Counted from the stretch's first letter, positions 1-9,703 are shown. The stretch: 64,000 nt of DNA from Candidatus Hydrogenedentota bacterium (GCA_029565395.1 JAKQOG010000188.1:1-64000); one strand, 5' to 3'. Program-made: numbers and translations. Notes: a model not told the origin generated them from the letters alone.

Positions 1-2237
1 GCGAACCGGCGCATCCGCCGCTATTGCATCTATGCGGGGCATTGCTTATGCGGGTGTGCGGGTATGGCCCGGATGTGATGGGGGCTTTGAACACCCTTTC
101 CTTTGTGGCCGTGTTATTGGGCTCTTTGCTGATTCTGCACAGGTTTCTGCCGCCATGGCATGCGTTGTATGCCGTCTTTGTTATTAGTTTTACACCGATT
201 ATTTTCGCTTCCTCACGCTATTTTATGACCGATTACTTGTCCTTGGCCATTGTCGTTTGGGCATTCTATGCCTTGTTACGGTGTGAAGGATTCATGAATA
301 CCCCCTGGGTATTTGCGTTTGCACTATTGAACGGTTTGGGTATATTGGCCCGCACCACAACCTTTCTGTATTACCTCGTTCCCTGTACAGCCGTTGCATT
401 AATCGGTTTGTGGCGCGCATTGCGTCCGGCGCGGGGGGAGGGACTGATCAACAGGCGGCTTGGGCTGTGGCTATTTAATGGAGTGATGACGGTGGTGGTT
501 ACTTTTGGCGTATTCGGCCCTTGGTATTTCAAACATCTGGATCAAGTTTATGATTATTGGGTAAATCGTCATCGGGGCGGGCCTGGCGGTCCCATTGCGC
601 TATTTCAGCCGGATACGCGCGGCATACCGCAGGGAACTGATCTTCGCGCATTGGAAAAGGCTGCCCAAGAGAAGAATCAAACCGCCGCGAAGGAATCTCC
701 TCCGGCCAAGGCCTCCCCGGCCGTTGCCGCCGCGCCGCCCGCGGTGCGGCTAAAACATTTGGGCTTCCTGGATCAATTGCTCCATCCGCGTGTGCCGTGG
801 AGCATTTATCCCAAAAACGTCATACAGGATGCAGTTTTTTTCCCCATGTTCATGACTGCCCTGGCAGGCATAATGATCATGATGATGTATTCCAAATACC
901 GGCGCATGGAATGGATGTTGGTGCTGCTCTGGCTGCTGGGATCCTGGGCATGTATGACCATGGTGATGAAATATTCCACTCCTCGTTACACCCTTCAGGC
1001 CATGCCTGCACTGGCCATATTCGCGGCCTTGGCCGTCACGGCGCCAAAACACATTTTTGTGCGCAGAATCGCCATGGGAGTGTTTGCCGCCTGGCTGCTG
1101 TTTCAATATGGCAACCTGACCATCGCGCCCTATGGCCCCATTCGCGAATGGGGTTTTTACACAAAGCCACACTCCACGGATCCCCGGCATTATCGTGTGC
1201 CGGATATCGTTATGTACAAGGATACCCTCACGCTGGGATTTTCCTATACCAGCCTCTCGGCGCCGGTGAAGGAAAATTTTAAAGATAAAATATTTAATGC
1301 ATTGCTGCGCGCGGAAAGCAAACGCCCTTTGGTCAGAGGAGAATACGCAAACTATCTCCGGCTGAACATCCGGGGCATGGAATTTGAGCAGGAGCATTAT
1401 TGGCCAAGCGGGAGCGCATCCATTTTGGACAAACAGGAGACCAGTGGCAATGCCGCGCCGCCCAAACGCAAGTTCCGGTCAGTGGGACAGGGAAAAACGC
1501 CGGAGGAATTGCTGACAAAAATCGACTCGGCGGACTATGTGGTGTACGCCATTAATAACGGCAATGAGGACGTGGAGCAGAAATGGCTTCAAACATTGGC
1601 AAAGTATGGTTTTCAACCCTTTGAACGTTTCCAGGAGAAGGCGTTTGGAGAGGTGCCGGACAGAACATACGGGATTCTCGTGCGGCAGCCGAAAACGGAA
1701 CCAATCCCAATTCTCAATACAGGGGACATAGACAAGCTCAATCTGGTACAGCTTTATCAATTCCGCAATACCGTGGGATTGGGCACGGACCATCCCGATT
1801 TCAAAGCCTATGCCGACAAGCGTTTTGAACGCATGATCCAGGACTTGCACGTCCAGCCTTTTCATGTAAATGAATCGCTGACATTTATCTCCGCGGATGC
1901 CAGCCGTCTGGAGGGCGACTGGTTTTTATTCCGTTTTATTTTCAAAGTAAACGCCCCCCTTAACGAAGATTACCGTATGTATTTCCACGGCCAAGTAGCC
2001 CCGGAAAACGTCCAATATCTCCCCAAGAATTTCCAGAAGGACAAGGTTATGATGTGGAATTTTGATCCGGATCCCCCCACGCATAGTTGGCCGGTCAACG
2101 ATTATGTCATCATAACGCATCGTATTAAGGCAGCCCTTATTCCCTATAAACTCAAACTTGGCTTTTCCCTGCCGGGGAATCAGTATTTCGGCTCCAGTAT
2201 TCCGTTGGGTGAAATTGATTTCAACAAGATTAAGTAG
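1..2237 (+). CDS. GT39-type membrane glycosyltransferase, 5'-truncated by window edge
   Basis: Polytopic membrane enzyme of the PMT/ArnT-like GT-C superfamily, expected to move a sugar from a polyprenyl-phosphate donor at the membrane. The frame is open from base 3 and encodes EPAHPPLLH before the first possible TTG at 24. The HPPLLH segment is typical of the first loop of this family, so the true start lies upstream and the gene is 5'-partial. About nine hydrophobic segments fill the first 400 residues. An Ala/Pro/Lys-rich linker (around residues 215-245) sits in a loop. The last 330 residues look soluble and match nothing I recognise. It is followed by nqrA on the same strand after a 74-base gap, with no evident terminator. 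Acceptor and donor cannot be read from the sequence. Confidence 0.8.
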   Translation, partial: EPAHPPLLHLCGALLMRVCGYGPDVMGALNTLSFVAVLLGSLLILHRFLPPWHALYAVFVISFTPIIFASSRYFMTDYLSLAIVVWAFYALLRCEGFMNTPWVFAFALLNGLGILARTTTFLYYLVPCTAVALIGLWRALRPARGEGLINRRLGLWLFNGVMTVVVTFGVFGPWYFKHLDQVYDYWVNRHRGGPGGPIALFQPDTRGIPQGTDLRALEKAAQEKNQTAAKESPPAKASPAVAAAPPAVRLKHLGFLDQLLHPRVPWSIYPKNVIQDAVFFPMFMTALAGIMIMMMYSKYRRMEWMLVLLWLLGSWACMTMVMKYSTPRYTLQAMPALAIFAALAVTAPKHIFVRRIAMGVFAAWLLFQYGNLTIAPYGPIREWGFYTKPHSTDPRHYRVPDIVMYKDTLTLGFSYTSLSAPVKENFKDKIFNALLRAESKRPLVRGEYANYLRLNIRGMEFEQEHYWPSGSASILDKQETSGNAAPPKRKFRSVGQGKTPEELLTKIDSADYVVYAINNGNEDVEQKWLQTLAKYGFQPFERFQEKAFGEVPDRTYGILVRQPKTEPIPILNTGDIDKLNLVQLYQFRNTVGLGTDHPDFKAYADKRFERMIQDLHVQPFHVNESLTFISADASRLEGDWFLFRFIFKVNAPLNEDYRMYFHGQVAPENVQYLPKNFQKDKVMMWNFDPDPPTHSWPVNDYVIITHRIKAALIPYKLKLGFSLPGNQYFGSSIPLGEIDFNKIK

Positions 2238-2271
2238 CCGCCTTGTTCTCTTTGGGAGGCGTGCCGCAAAC

Positions 2272-2300
2272 TTGACCTGATCAGGGATAAGCTGTAAAAC
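2272..2300 (+). promoter_or_regulatory. Candidate sigma-70-type promoter for the nqrA operon
   Basis: TTGACC (2272-2277), 17-base spacer, TAAAAC (2295-2300). The predicted transcript would begin only a few bases before the nqrA ATG at 2312, and no Shine-Dalgarno sequence precedes that ATG, so a leaderless message is possible. Seen by eye only. Confidence 0.3.
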
Positions 2301-2311
2301 TCCCTCTTGTC

Positions 2312-3670
2312 ATGGCTCTACCTATACGTACAAAACGGCTCGATATTCCGATTCCGGGTGTGCCGGCGCAAACCGTGTCGGAGGGGAAACCTCCGGCCCA
2401 TGTGGCGTTGCTCACCCGCGATTATTGGAAGATGCAACCCGTGCTTCAGGTGGAAGCGGGGGATGCGGTTAAACGGGGAACCCTCCTTTTTAAAGACGGC
2501 CAATCCGGCGTGCTCTATACGGCGCCGGGCGCCGGGACGGTTGTAAAGATTCACCACGATCCTTCCGGCATGCCGATAGCGCTGGTTATTGAATTGAATG
2601 CGCGGGAGCAGGCCGGAACTCCGGAGGAGAGAGATTTCCAACCGTTTCACTCTTTTCCCCTCCGGGACCTTGCGCTGTGCACCGGCCGGGATATAAAAGC
2701 ACTGTTGTTGGAATCCGGTTTGTGGACGGCGCTGCGAACGCGGCCCTTTGGTCATGTAGCGGATCCGCGGATTGAATCGTTTGCGTTGTTTATTAATGCC
2801 ATGGATACGGAACCACTGGCTCCTTCCATGGATGTAGTGGCTGCGGATCGCGCCGAAGACTTGTCGATCGGCGCGCTGGCCGTGTCGAAACTGACAAACG
2901 GCTACGTATTTTATTGCAAAGCGGCCGGCGCTAGAATCATACCGCCCCCAAATATTGGGGTTATGGTCCGGGACTTTCCAGGAACACACCCTCATGGCAC
3001 GGTGGGGGTTCAAATACATCAATTGGAACCCGCGGGACGGACGCGGCCCATTTGGCATCTTGGGGTGCAAGACGTGCTTGCCATAGGAGCGTTGATTCGC
3101 ACGGGCCGTCTGGACGTATCGCGCATAGTTGCGCTGAGCGGTCCGGGGATGGTGCAGCCGCGATTGATTCGCACGCGTCTGGGAGCTTCCCTCGCAGAGA
3201 TCACCACAGGCGAGTTGCATCCGGGGCTCCATCGGATTATTTCAGGGTCGATTCTGAACGGGCGTGCGGTTATTGGAGGAGATGAGGCTTATTTGGGACG
3301 ATATCACCAGCAGGTTTGTGTGTTGCCGGAGACTCCAGGACCGGGCTCAATGCTTCGGCGGGGGATGATGTCCATGCTTTCTCCCTTTCGCCGGGGAAAA
3401 CCATGGGAACTGTCCACCGGGCACTCCCTGAATGCGCTGACCATCCTGCCCTTGGGATGGTACGAACAGGTCTTTCCCCTCGCTATCCCCGTGACTCATC
3501 TGCTCAGTGCCTTGCAGCGCCGTGACTATGCTGAGGTGGAAGCGTTGGGCGGGCTGGAGTTGGACGAAGAAGACGTGGCGCTCTGCTCCTATGTTTGCCC
3601 GGAGAATATTGATTTTGGCCGCCTGCTTCGCGAGGCGCTAACGGCGTTACAGGGAGGGAGCGCGTCATGA
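2312..3670 (+). CDS. nqrA: NqrA-like subunit of a Na+-translocating NADH:quinone reductase
   Basis: Homologue of the cytoplasmic, quinone-associated A subunit of Na+-NQR. The N-terminus has the family pattern of a leading basic segment, LDIPIPG, then a lipoyl-like fold with VEAGDAVKRGTLLF and TAPGAGTVV. The C-terminus ends in the diagnostic DEEDVALCSYVCPENIDF region, corresponding to the conserved CTFVCPGK segment, here with PEN replacing PGK. The length of 452 residues is normal. The stop overlaps the start of the next gene by 4 bases (ATGA), showing tight coupling to the NqrB/RnfD-like subunit. Subunits C, D, E and F do not follow, so whether this assembles a complete pump from here is unknown. 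The ATG lacks a clear ribosome binding site. Confidence 0.88.
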   Translation: MALPIRTKRLDIPIPGVPAQTVSEGKPPAHVALLTRDYWKMQPVLQVEAGDAVKRGTLLFKDGQSGVLYTAPGAGTVVKIHHDPSGMPIALVIELNAREQAGTPEERDFQPFHSFPLRDLALCTGRDIKALLLESGLWTALRTRPFGHVADPRIESFALFINAMDTEPLAPSMDVVAADRAEDLSIGALAVSKLTNGYVFYCKAAGARIIPPPNIGVMVRDFPGTHPHGTVGVQIHQLEPAGRTRPIWHLGVQDVLAIGALIRTGRLDVSRIVALSGPGMVQPRLIRTRLGASLAEITTGELHPGLHRIISGSILNGRAVIGGDEAYLGRYHQQVCVLPETPGPGSMLRRGMMSMLSPFRRGKPWELSTGHSLNALTILPLGWYEQVFPLAIPVTHLLSALQRRDYAEVEALGGLELDEEDVALCSYVCPENIDFGRLLREALTALQGGSAS

Positions 3671-4530
3671 GCGGATTGCAGCTCATCTATCCGCCCCACG
3701 TGCGCGACGGCGTTCTGCGGAGCCGCGTGTTGATCGCGGAATGCCTGGCGCTGGCCCCATTTGCCGTGGTTGCACTGGCATTCGATCCGGCCCCAAGAAT
3801 AGCAAGCATATTGGGGGTGATTTTAGTGGCGGCAGGCGCAGTGGAAGGGCTTTTTGCTGTTGTACAAAAGAGGCGTTGGGATCCACGATGTATATTTAGC
3901 GGCCTGCTCTTTGTTTCAATGCTTTCACCGTCTGTGCCGTTGGGGCAAGCCGCGGTTTGCATGGCCTTGGGGACAGTGGTTTCTAAGAAACGGTTTGGCA
4001 GTGCACGGCTGAATTGTCTTCATCCGGCGTTGACGGCATATGCAGCGCTGATTTGCTTCTTTCCGGCGTCACAAGCCGGCGTGCGGACAGGGACAGTGGA
4101 AGAATTAATCGTATGGGAAGGCGCATTTGCCGTGGCTGCCGGGCTTGGGGCTATGGGGCTATTGCGGGCAGGTCTCCGAAATGGACGCATCATGGCTGCT
4201 CTGTTCATTGGATTTTTGGGAGGCATGATTGCTTCCTTTGTATTTGCTGGTTTTGATGTATGGCCGGATCGGATAGCCGGTCTGTGTTTCGCGGGCGTTT
4301 TTCTAATGGCCGATCCGTATACAGGACCATTTACAAGACCTTCCCAATGGATATTCGGACTAGGAACCGGGATCCTCATGGCGATTTTTCCTGCCGCAAT
4401 GCCAGCATCGCCTGAGGTCTTCTTTTTATTGCTTCTATTGTGCAATGCATTGGCTCCGGTCATGGATGACTATGTAGTGGCCAGGCACAAAGAACAACTG
4501 AAACTACCCCCTCAGAGAAGCCTCGTATGA
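3667..4530 (+). CDS. Short NqrB/RnfD-family membrane subunit
   Basis: Integral membrane protein of 287 residues with about eight to ten hydrophobic helices, homologous to NqrB and RnfD. Family landmarks visible are SPxVPLGQAA near residue 92, KKRFGSARLNCLHPALTAYA near residue 108, and LMADPYTGPFTRPSQWIFG, equivalent to the DPVTAxxT segment of RnfD. It is much shorter than NqrB (about 410). The periplasmic loop that in NqrB/RnfD carries the covalent FMN threonine ([ST]GAT or QATPL type) is absent; after HPALTAYA the protein goes directly to a short PASQAGVRTGTV stretch. It overlaps nqrA and apbE by 4 bases each. It may be a reduced subunit that transfers electrons without its own covalent flavin. 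Confidence 0.8.
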   Translation: MSGLQLIYPPHVRDGVLRSRVLIAECLALAPFAVVALAFDPAPRIASILGVILVAAGAVEGLFAVVQKRRWDPRCIFSGLLFVSMLSPSVPLGQAAVCMALGTVVSKKRFGSARLNCLHPALTAYAALICFFPASQAGVRTGTVEELIVWEGAFAVAAGLGAMGLLRAGLRNGRIMAALFIGFLGGMIASFVFAGFDVWPDRIAGLCFAGVFLMADPYTGPFTRPSQWIFGLGTGILMAIFPAAMPASPEVFFLLLLLCNALAPVMDDYVVARHKEQLKLPPQRSLV

Positions 4531-5534
4531 GATGGTTGCTGTGGACGTTGCTGCTTATTCTGCTTGGCTGTGGCTGTGGCTTGAGCGGACCGCAGGAGTA
4601 TCAGTTTCACGGGCCCACGATGGGCACTGCCTACACCGTTAAGGTGGTTGCGGCGGTTTCTTCAAAAGAAGCGGAACAGGTTGGATTGTTGATCAGGGGC
4701 GTTTTGGCGTCCTTGGAGGCGAAAATGTCCACATGGGAGCCGGATTCCGAACTATCGCGGTTCAACCAATCCCAATCCACGGAGCCGGTGGCGTTTTCAC
4801 CGGAGGTTGTGGACGTATTTCGGATCGCGCAGGAAGTGAGCCGGCAAACCGAGGGCGCATTTGACGCGACGGTGATGCCGTTGGTGGAGGCGTGGGGATT
4901 CGGGCGGCGGCCGGCGCCCAAGCCGCCGGATGAATCGTCTTTGCAGATGATTAGGGAGCATGTTGGGTATCACTACATTGAAATTGGCAAGGATAACCGG
5001 GTGCGCAAACTTCGCCCGGATATCTATTGTGACTTTTCGGCCCTGGCCCCCGGATATGCGTCGGATTGTATTATTCGCGCTTTGGAACAGAGGGGTATCC
5101 GGCGATGCATGGCGGAGGTGGGGGGCGAAGTGCGGGCCGTGGGAATGAATGCGGCCAATCAGCCCTGGAAAATCGGTATTTTGCGCCCGGTATCCGATGA
5201 GACGGATATTCAGCGCATTGTGTTACTGGATAATTTGTCCGTATCGACTTCGGGCGATTACCGCGAGTATCACATTCGGGAAGGAAAACGGTGGTCGCAC
5301 ACGATTGATCCCGCCACGGGCAGGCCTGTGGAACACCCCTTGGCATCTGTAAGCGTGTTGCACCGGGAATGTGCTTGGGCGGACGCCTATGCCACGGCGC
5401 TCATGGTGATGGGGCCGGAAAAGGGGTATGACTTTGCGGTTCGGCAGGGCTTGGGGGCGTATTTTATTGTACATTCCGAGACGGAAGGATTTGTGGAAAA
5501 AACGACCCCCGCCTTCGATGCGGCGGTAAAATAA
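4527..5534 (+). CDS. apbE: FAD:protein FMN transferase (ApbE), lipoprotein
   Basis: ApbE attaches FMN from FAD to a threonine of extracytoplasmic redox proteins such as NqrB, NqrC, RnfD and RnfG. The N-terminus is a lipoprotein signal with lipobox LLGC. Family motifs are present: GPTMGTAYTV near residue 30, DFSALAPGYASD near 170 (usual form DxGGIAKGYAVD), AEVGGEVRAVG near 198, WKIGILRP near 214, STSGDYREY near 240, TIDPATGRPVEHP near 257, and ADAYATALMVMG near 285. The 335-residue length is normal. Translationally coupled to the NqrB-like gene by a 4-base overlap, yet no obvious flavinylation target (SGAT-type motif) is encoded beside it, so its substrate is probably elsewhere or unusual. Confidence 0.92.
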   Translation: MRWLLWTLLLILLGCGCGLSGPQEYQFHGPTMGTAYTVKVVAAVSSKEAEQVGLLIRGVLASLEAKMSTWEPDSELSRFNQSQSTEPVAFSPEVVDVFRIAQEVSRQTEGAFDATVMPLVEAWGFGRRPAPKPPDESSLQMIREHVGYHYIEIGKDNRVRKLRPDIYCDFSALAPGYASDCIIRALEQRGIRRCMAEVGGEVRAVGMNAANQPWKIGILRPVSDETDIQRIVLLDNLSVSTSGDYREYHIREGKRWSHTIDPATGRPVEHPLASVSVLHRECAWADAYATALMVMGPEKGYDFAVRQGLGAYFIVHSETEGFVEKTTPAFDAAVK

Positions 5535-5624
5535 GCTATTTGGCGCAGGGCGGGAGGATGCAGTACAATACACCGGTTTGTTGAACCGGGTTGGGGAGTA
5601 GTCTGGAAGGATCTGAAACGCGCC

Positions 5625-7862
5625 ATGAGTGAAAATGGGCAAACATACCGTTGGGAGCGGCTTTCACGCATTGCGGCGGTTGTGTTTTTGGTGCTGGGCA
5701 TTTGTGCCTTTCCCTTTGCTATCCGGACCACCGTGGACAACCGGATGGAGCTGTTCCTGGGCCGCGATCCCAAGGCCAATGAACAATATGAGCAGTTCCG
5801 GAAGGCTTTTGGAACGGATGAGTTCGTGGTTGCCGCGTATACCGGCAAGGATCTTTTCACCCTGGAATCGTTGGATGTTCAGGTCAAGACATTCGAGCAA
5901 TTGCAGAAAGTTAAGTTTGTCAAACGCGTTTCCGGTTTGCCGCAGGTATTCAGCGAGGTGTTTGGCGGGGAAGATGTCGAGGAATTGAAAAAAGACTTTC
6001 TCGCCACGCCGTTTTATCATGGATTCCTGATTTCCAAGGATGGTACGGTAGGCTCGCTCCTGATGGAAATGGACCGGCCCGGGGGGATCGAAGACCGGCG
6101 CAAGTTGATAGAAGATGTTTCTGCTGCGCTTCAGCCGTTGCGTGATTATGGATTCCAGGTGCATCTGGTGGGCCCGCCCGCTTTGCACATCACCATGGAA
6201 GATATTTCCCAGCGCGAATCGCGGCGCACTTTCCCTATAGCCCTGGTATTTTCGCTGGTCATTATGGGCTATCTCTTCCGATCCGCCAAGGCCATGATTA
6301 TTTCACTTCTGTGCACCGGCCTGACCGTATTGCTCGTAGTGGGGCTGATGGTGGTGGTGCATCGTCCGCTGAACATGGTCACGTCCGTCCTGCCAGTCAT
6401 GTTATGTGTGCTTTCCACGGAAACCATGATCCATCTTTTACGCCGCTACCAGGATTGGCGCGCCGAAACGCCGTCCATCCAGGAGGCGATTAACCGCGCG
6501 GTAAGCCAGAAGGCGCTGGCATGCATTCTCTCCTCGATGACCAAGGCCTTCGGATTCCTGTCATTGTGCATTACCGACATGGTTCCCATCCTCGAATTGG
6601 GCATTTTCGCGGCAGTAGGCCTTGTCGTATCGGTTTCTGTGAACATGACTGTGGGGCCGCTGTTGATCGAATGGCTCCGCGTGGGGCCCCGCGTCCGCAA
6701 GCACGTCACCCCCATGCGCACCGCCGCCTTCGTGGGCCGCTTCTCGCAGCGCTATGCACGCATTATCTTCGCCATAACCGCGATCCTGGTAGTGATCATG
6801 ATCGCCAGTCTGGTAAAGATTCGGGTGGAATCCAATACCTTGACCTTCCTGCCGCAGGATTCGGAAACCGTGCAATCGTACAATTTTGTCGGCCAGAAAT
6901 TGACCGGCCTATTCTCCCTGGAAATTGTGGCCTCCATGCCTTCCGGATGGCTCGATTCCAAGAACTGGCCGGCTATTGAGGAACTGACCAGAAAGCTGGG
7001 GGCGGAAGCCGGTGTGGCACGCGTGGTGTCCCCGCTCGATCTTCTCAGGAAGCTCAACCAGTGGGATCATGACTTTGACCCTCAATTTTATGTTTTGCCG
7101 GAAAGCAGCGAAGTCGCCCAGCGGCTGGTGGGAGAGTTGGACGAAACCGGTCAAAGTGAAATTACCCGTCTCGTTGCGGATGAAGGAAAAACCATCCGTA
7201 TTTCCGTGTTGGTGCGCGACACGGATTCCAGCCGTTTTATGGAGATCGAAAAAGACGCGGAAGCGCTTATCGCCAAGCTGCCGGCGAATATCACGGCGTA
7301 TCCCACCGGTATCGTGCTGCAAATGGCCAAAACACAACTCAACCTGGTGTGGATGCAGGTCAGCACTCTTTCCATTGCGTTTATTACCGTGTTCCTCGTG
7401 ATTCTTGTGGGACTGCGCTCCTTGCGCTATTCCCTGATAGCGTTCATTCCCAACTTGTTCCCAATTCTCAGCGTTTTCGGTGTGATGGTGGCGTTTAACC
7501 TTGCACTGGACCCCGCCACGGTAATGGTCGCGAGCATCGCGCTCGGCGTCGGCGGTAATAACGCCATCCACCTGATGGGCATGTATATGCTGGTGCGTAA
7601 ACAGGGCAAATCCACGCCAGAAGCCATCCCCGAGGCCCTCGGCATCGTGCTCCCCGCCAGTCTTACCGCCGCCTCCACCTCCTGTATAGGCTTTATTGTC
7701 CTCGCATGGTCTGCGTTCATCCCGATCCACTATTTTGGGATCCTCTCCGCCTTCGCTGTGATTGTTGCCCTCGTCGGTGACATGATCCTGGTCCCCGCAT
7801 GCCTCACCTTCTTCGCCGACGACATGCGCGCCGAGAAAAAGAGCAAAACCGCCGTTGCCTAA
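5625..7862 (+). CDS. RND superfamily permease, MMPL/HAE3 type
   Basis: Large inner-membrane transporter of 745 residues built as two tandem halves. Each half has one helix, a large periplasmic loop (about 34-200 and 400-560) and a bundle of five helices. The HAE3/MMPL subfamily is associated with lipid, hopanoid or sterol-like export. The second bundle contains VGGNNAIHLMGMY, matching the position of the conserved charged or polar helix-4 motif (GVGVDYxIH in relatives), here with Asn-Asn instead of Asp-Tyr. The start ATG at 5625 has GGAAGG about 15 bases upstream. It lies 90 bases after apbE on the same strand and overlaps the convergent GNAT gene by 4 bases. Substrate unknown. Confidence 0.85.
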   Translation: MSENGQTYRWERLSRIAAVVFLVLGICAFPFAIRTTVDNRMELFLGRDPKANEQYEQFRKAFGTDEFVVAAYTGKDLFTLESLDVQVKTFEQLQKVKFVKRVSGLPQVFSEVFGGEDVEELKKDFLATPFYHGFLISKDGTVGSLLMEMDRPGGIEDRRKLIEDVSAALQPLRDYGFQVHLVGPPALHITMEDISQRESRRTFPIALVFSLVIMGYLFRSAKAMIISLLCTGLTVLLVVGLMVVVHRPLNMVTSVLPVMLCVLSTETMIHLLRRYQDWRAETPSIQEAINRAVSQKALACILSSMTKAFGFLSLCITDMVPILELGIFAAVGLVVSVSVNMTVGPLLIEWLRVGPRVRKHVTPMRTAAFVGRFSQRYARIIFAITAILVVIMIASLVKIRVESNTLTFLPQDSETVQSYNFVGQKLTGLFSLEIVASMPSGWLDSKNWPAIEELTRKLGAEAGVARVVSPLDLLRKLNQWDHDFDPQFYVLPESSEVAQRLVGELDETGQSEITRLVADEGKTIRISVLVRDTDSSRFMEIEKDAEALIAKLPANITAYPTGIVLQMAKTQLNLVWMQVSTLSIAFITVFLVILVGLRSLRYSLIAFIPNLFPILSVFGVMVAFNLALDPATVMVASIALGVGGNNAIHLMGMYMLVRKQGKSTPEAIPEALGIVLPASLTAASTSCIGFIVLAWSAFIPIHYFGILSAFAVIVALVGDMILVPACLTFFADDMRAEKKSKTAVA

Positions 7863-8365
7863 CGGGCGGATTTCAACTCCAGCCGCATTTCGTACGAATC
7901 GTTTTCTGACCGGAAACTCGTTTCCCCCACCACGCGGAAACCGAGTTTGCTGTAAAGCGTAAAAGCCCGTGCATTCTCTTTCATCACCGTTAAACCAATG
8001 GCCTGTTTATTTAAGGAATGCCGGGCCAGCGCAATCAAATGGGTCAGAAACACCCGGCCGAGTCCTGAGTTTTGGCATCTGTCCAACATACCAATGCCGA
8101 GATGCGGCACATCTTGTGTAACATTCCCAATGAAAAAATGGGCAAAGATGTTCCCTTCCGGTTCCAGTGCGATAAGGCTCAAATCAGTCCCTTCCACAGC
8201 CTTCTGAACCACCGCCCGGAAAGCTTCCTCCGAGATATCCTTGAACGGTTCATAATAATGGCGGCTCTGTGCTGACAATCCCGCATAAAACCGGCACAAC
8301 GCCGTTTCGTCACCCAACTGAAGTGGCCGCACCGTGAAATGTATCATTCCAGAAAGTGTACTCAT
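7859..8365 (-). CDS. GNAT-family N-acetyltransferase
   Basis: 168-residue acetyl-CoA-dependent N-acyltransferase. The fold is recognisable from VRPLQLGDETALCRFYAGLS at the N-terminus, the acetyl-CoA loop CQNSGLGRVFLTHLI in the centre, and NARAFTLYSKLGFRVVGE near residue 130. The substrate is not predictable. A second Met (MIHFTV, residue 7) could be the start; neither has a strong ribosome binding site. A perfect TATAAT lies upstream on this strand (8388-8393). The 3' end overlaps the end of the convergent RND gene. Confidence 0.85.
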   Translation of the reverse strand: MSTLSGMIHFTVRPLQLGDETALCRFYAGLSAQSRHYYEPFKDISEEAFRAVVQKAVEGTDLSLIALEPEGNIFAHFFIGNVTQDVPHLGIGMLDRCQNSGLGRVFLTHLIALARHSLNKQAIGLTVMKENARAFTLYSKLGFRVVGETSFRSENDSYEMRLELKSAR

Positions 8366-8473
8366 GAAAACACTCTATCCCAAACCCATTATACTGAGAT
8401 TTCATGCTTTCAATGAAAATATGTCATACTGGGAATATACAATAATTGGAAACAAGCGAAAAGGAGAGCTGCC

Positions 8474-9703
8474 ATGACCTCTCGCGAACGCATACTCGCC
8501 ACGTTGAACCACCGGGAGCCTGACCGTGTCGCCCTGGATCTCTCCGGGCACCGCTCCTCCGGCTTGTCCGCCATGGTGTACCCGAAATTACGGGAATATC
8601 TGGGATTGCCCCCAAAACCTGTGCGGCTCTATGACCCAATTCAGCAACTCGCCATTGTGGATGAGGATATCTTGGAACGGTTCGGCGTGGACACCATCGA
8701 ACTTGGCCGGGGTTTTGCCTTGGATGATCGCTGGTGGACCGATTGGACGCTGCCCGATGGAACGCCCTGTCAGATGCCGGTCTGGGCAATGCCGGAGCGT
8801 GAGGAGGGACGATGGGTGATTCGTTCCGCCAGCGGCCGTATTCTGGCGATCATGCCGGACGGCGCACAATATTTTGAGCAGGTATACTGGCCATTTTATG
8901 AGCAGGATGACAATCCTGACCATATCCGTGAGGCGATGGGCGAATCCATGTGGACAGCGATTGGCTCGCCGCCGGGCTCAGAAATCGGCGGGCCGAACGG
9001 CCTCACCGTGCTGGCCGAGGGCGCACACCGGTTGCGAACGCGCACGGACCGGGCGATTATAGGTCTTTTCGGCGGGAACCTGCTGGAAGTCGGACAATTT
9101 TTTTACCGCAACGATTATTTCCTGATGCTGCTGGCTCAGGATCCGGACCGCGTGCATCGGTTCCTCGACAAGCTCGTCGAGTTCCATCTCGACAACCTCG
9201 AAAAATTCCTCGGCGCCGTGGGTTCCTGTATTGATGTTGTCCTCTTTGGCGATGACTTGGGCATGCAGAATGGACCGCAAATCTCGCCCGCCATGTATCG
9301 CGAATACTTCAAACCGCGCCATGCGATGATGTGGAAACGCGCTAAAGAACTCGCCAACGTCAAGGTCATGCTGCATTGCTGCGGCGGCGTGCGCGAACTG
9401 CTCCCCGACCTGATCGATGCGGGTCTCGACGCCATCAACCCCGTGCAGATTACATGCCGCGGCATGGAAGCCGAGGGGCTGAAACGCGACTTCGGCAAGG
9501 ACATCACGTTCTGGGGCGGTGGATGCGACACGCAACAAATTCTGCCTAATGGATCGCCCAAGGAAGTGGCGGAACACGTCAAACGGCAAGTGGCAATTTT
9601 GAGACCTGGCGGCGGATTTGTCTTTCAGCAGGTTCACAATATTCTCTCCAACGTTTCCCCGGAAAATATCGTGGCCATGTACGAAGCCGTGCGAAACGCT
9701 TAA
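8474..9703 (+). CDS. Uroporphyrinogen decarboxylase-like methyltransferase family protein
   Basis: 409-residue member of the URO-D superfamily, which includes HemE and the corrinoid-dependent methyltransferases MtaA/CmuA. It opens with the standard TSRERILATLNHREPDRVALD. It also has DDLGMQNGPQISPAMYREYF near 255, the histidine-cysteine segment MLHCCGGVRELLPDLIDAGLD near 300, and FWGGGCDTQQILPNG near 340, which are the usual marks of the non-heme branch. A strong ribosome binding site (AAGGAG) precedes the ATG. No corrinoid protein gene is adjacent, so the methyl donor is unknown. Proteins of this branch are numerous in sugar- and aromatic-degrading members of the PVC and neighbouring phyla. 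Confidence 0.88.
   Translation: MTSRERILATLNHREPDRVALDLSGHRSSGLSAMVYPKLREYLGLPPKPVRLYDPIQQLAIVDEDILERFGVDTIELGRGFALDDRWWTDWTLPDGTPCQMPVWAMPEREEGRWVIRSASGRILAIMPDGAQYFEQVYWPFYEQDDNPDHIREAMGESMWTAIGSPPGSEIGGPNGLTVLAEGAHRLRTRTDRAIIGLFGGNLLEVGQFFYRNDYFLMLLAQDPDRVHRFLDKLVEFHLDNLEKFLGAVGSCIDVVLFGDDLGMQNGPQISPAMYREYFKPRHAMMWKRAKELANVKVMLHCCGGVRELLPDLIDAGLDAINPVQITCRGMEAEGLKRDFGKDITFWGGGCDTQQILPNGSPKEVAEHVKRQVAILRPGGGFVFQQVHNILSNVSPENIVAMYEAVRNA

Noticed and set aside
6909-7730. 273-codon minus-strand frame
   Set aside because: Antisense to the RND permease; His/Gly-rich, typical of an antisense reading of membrane-protein codons.
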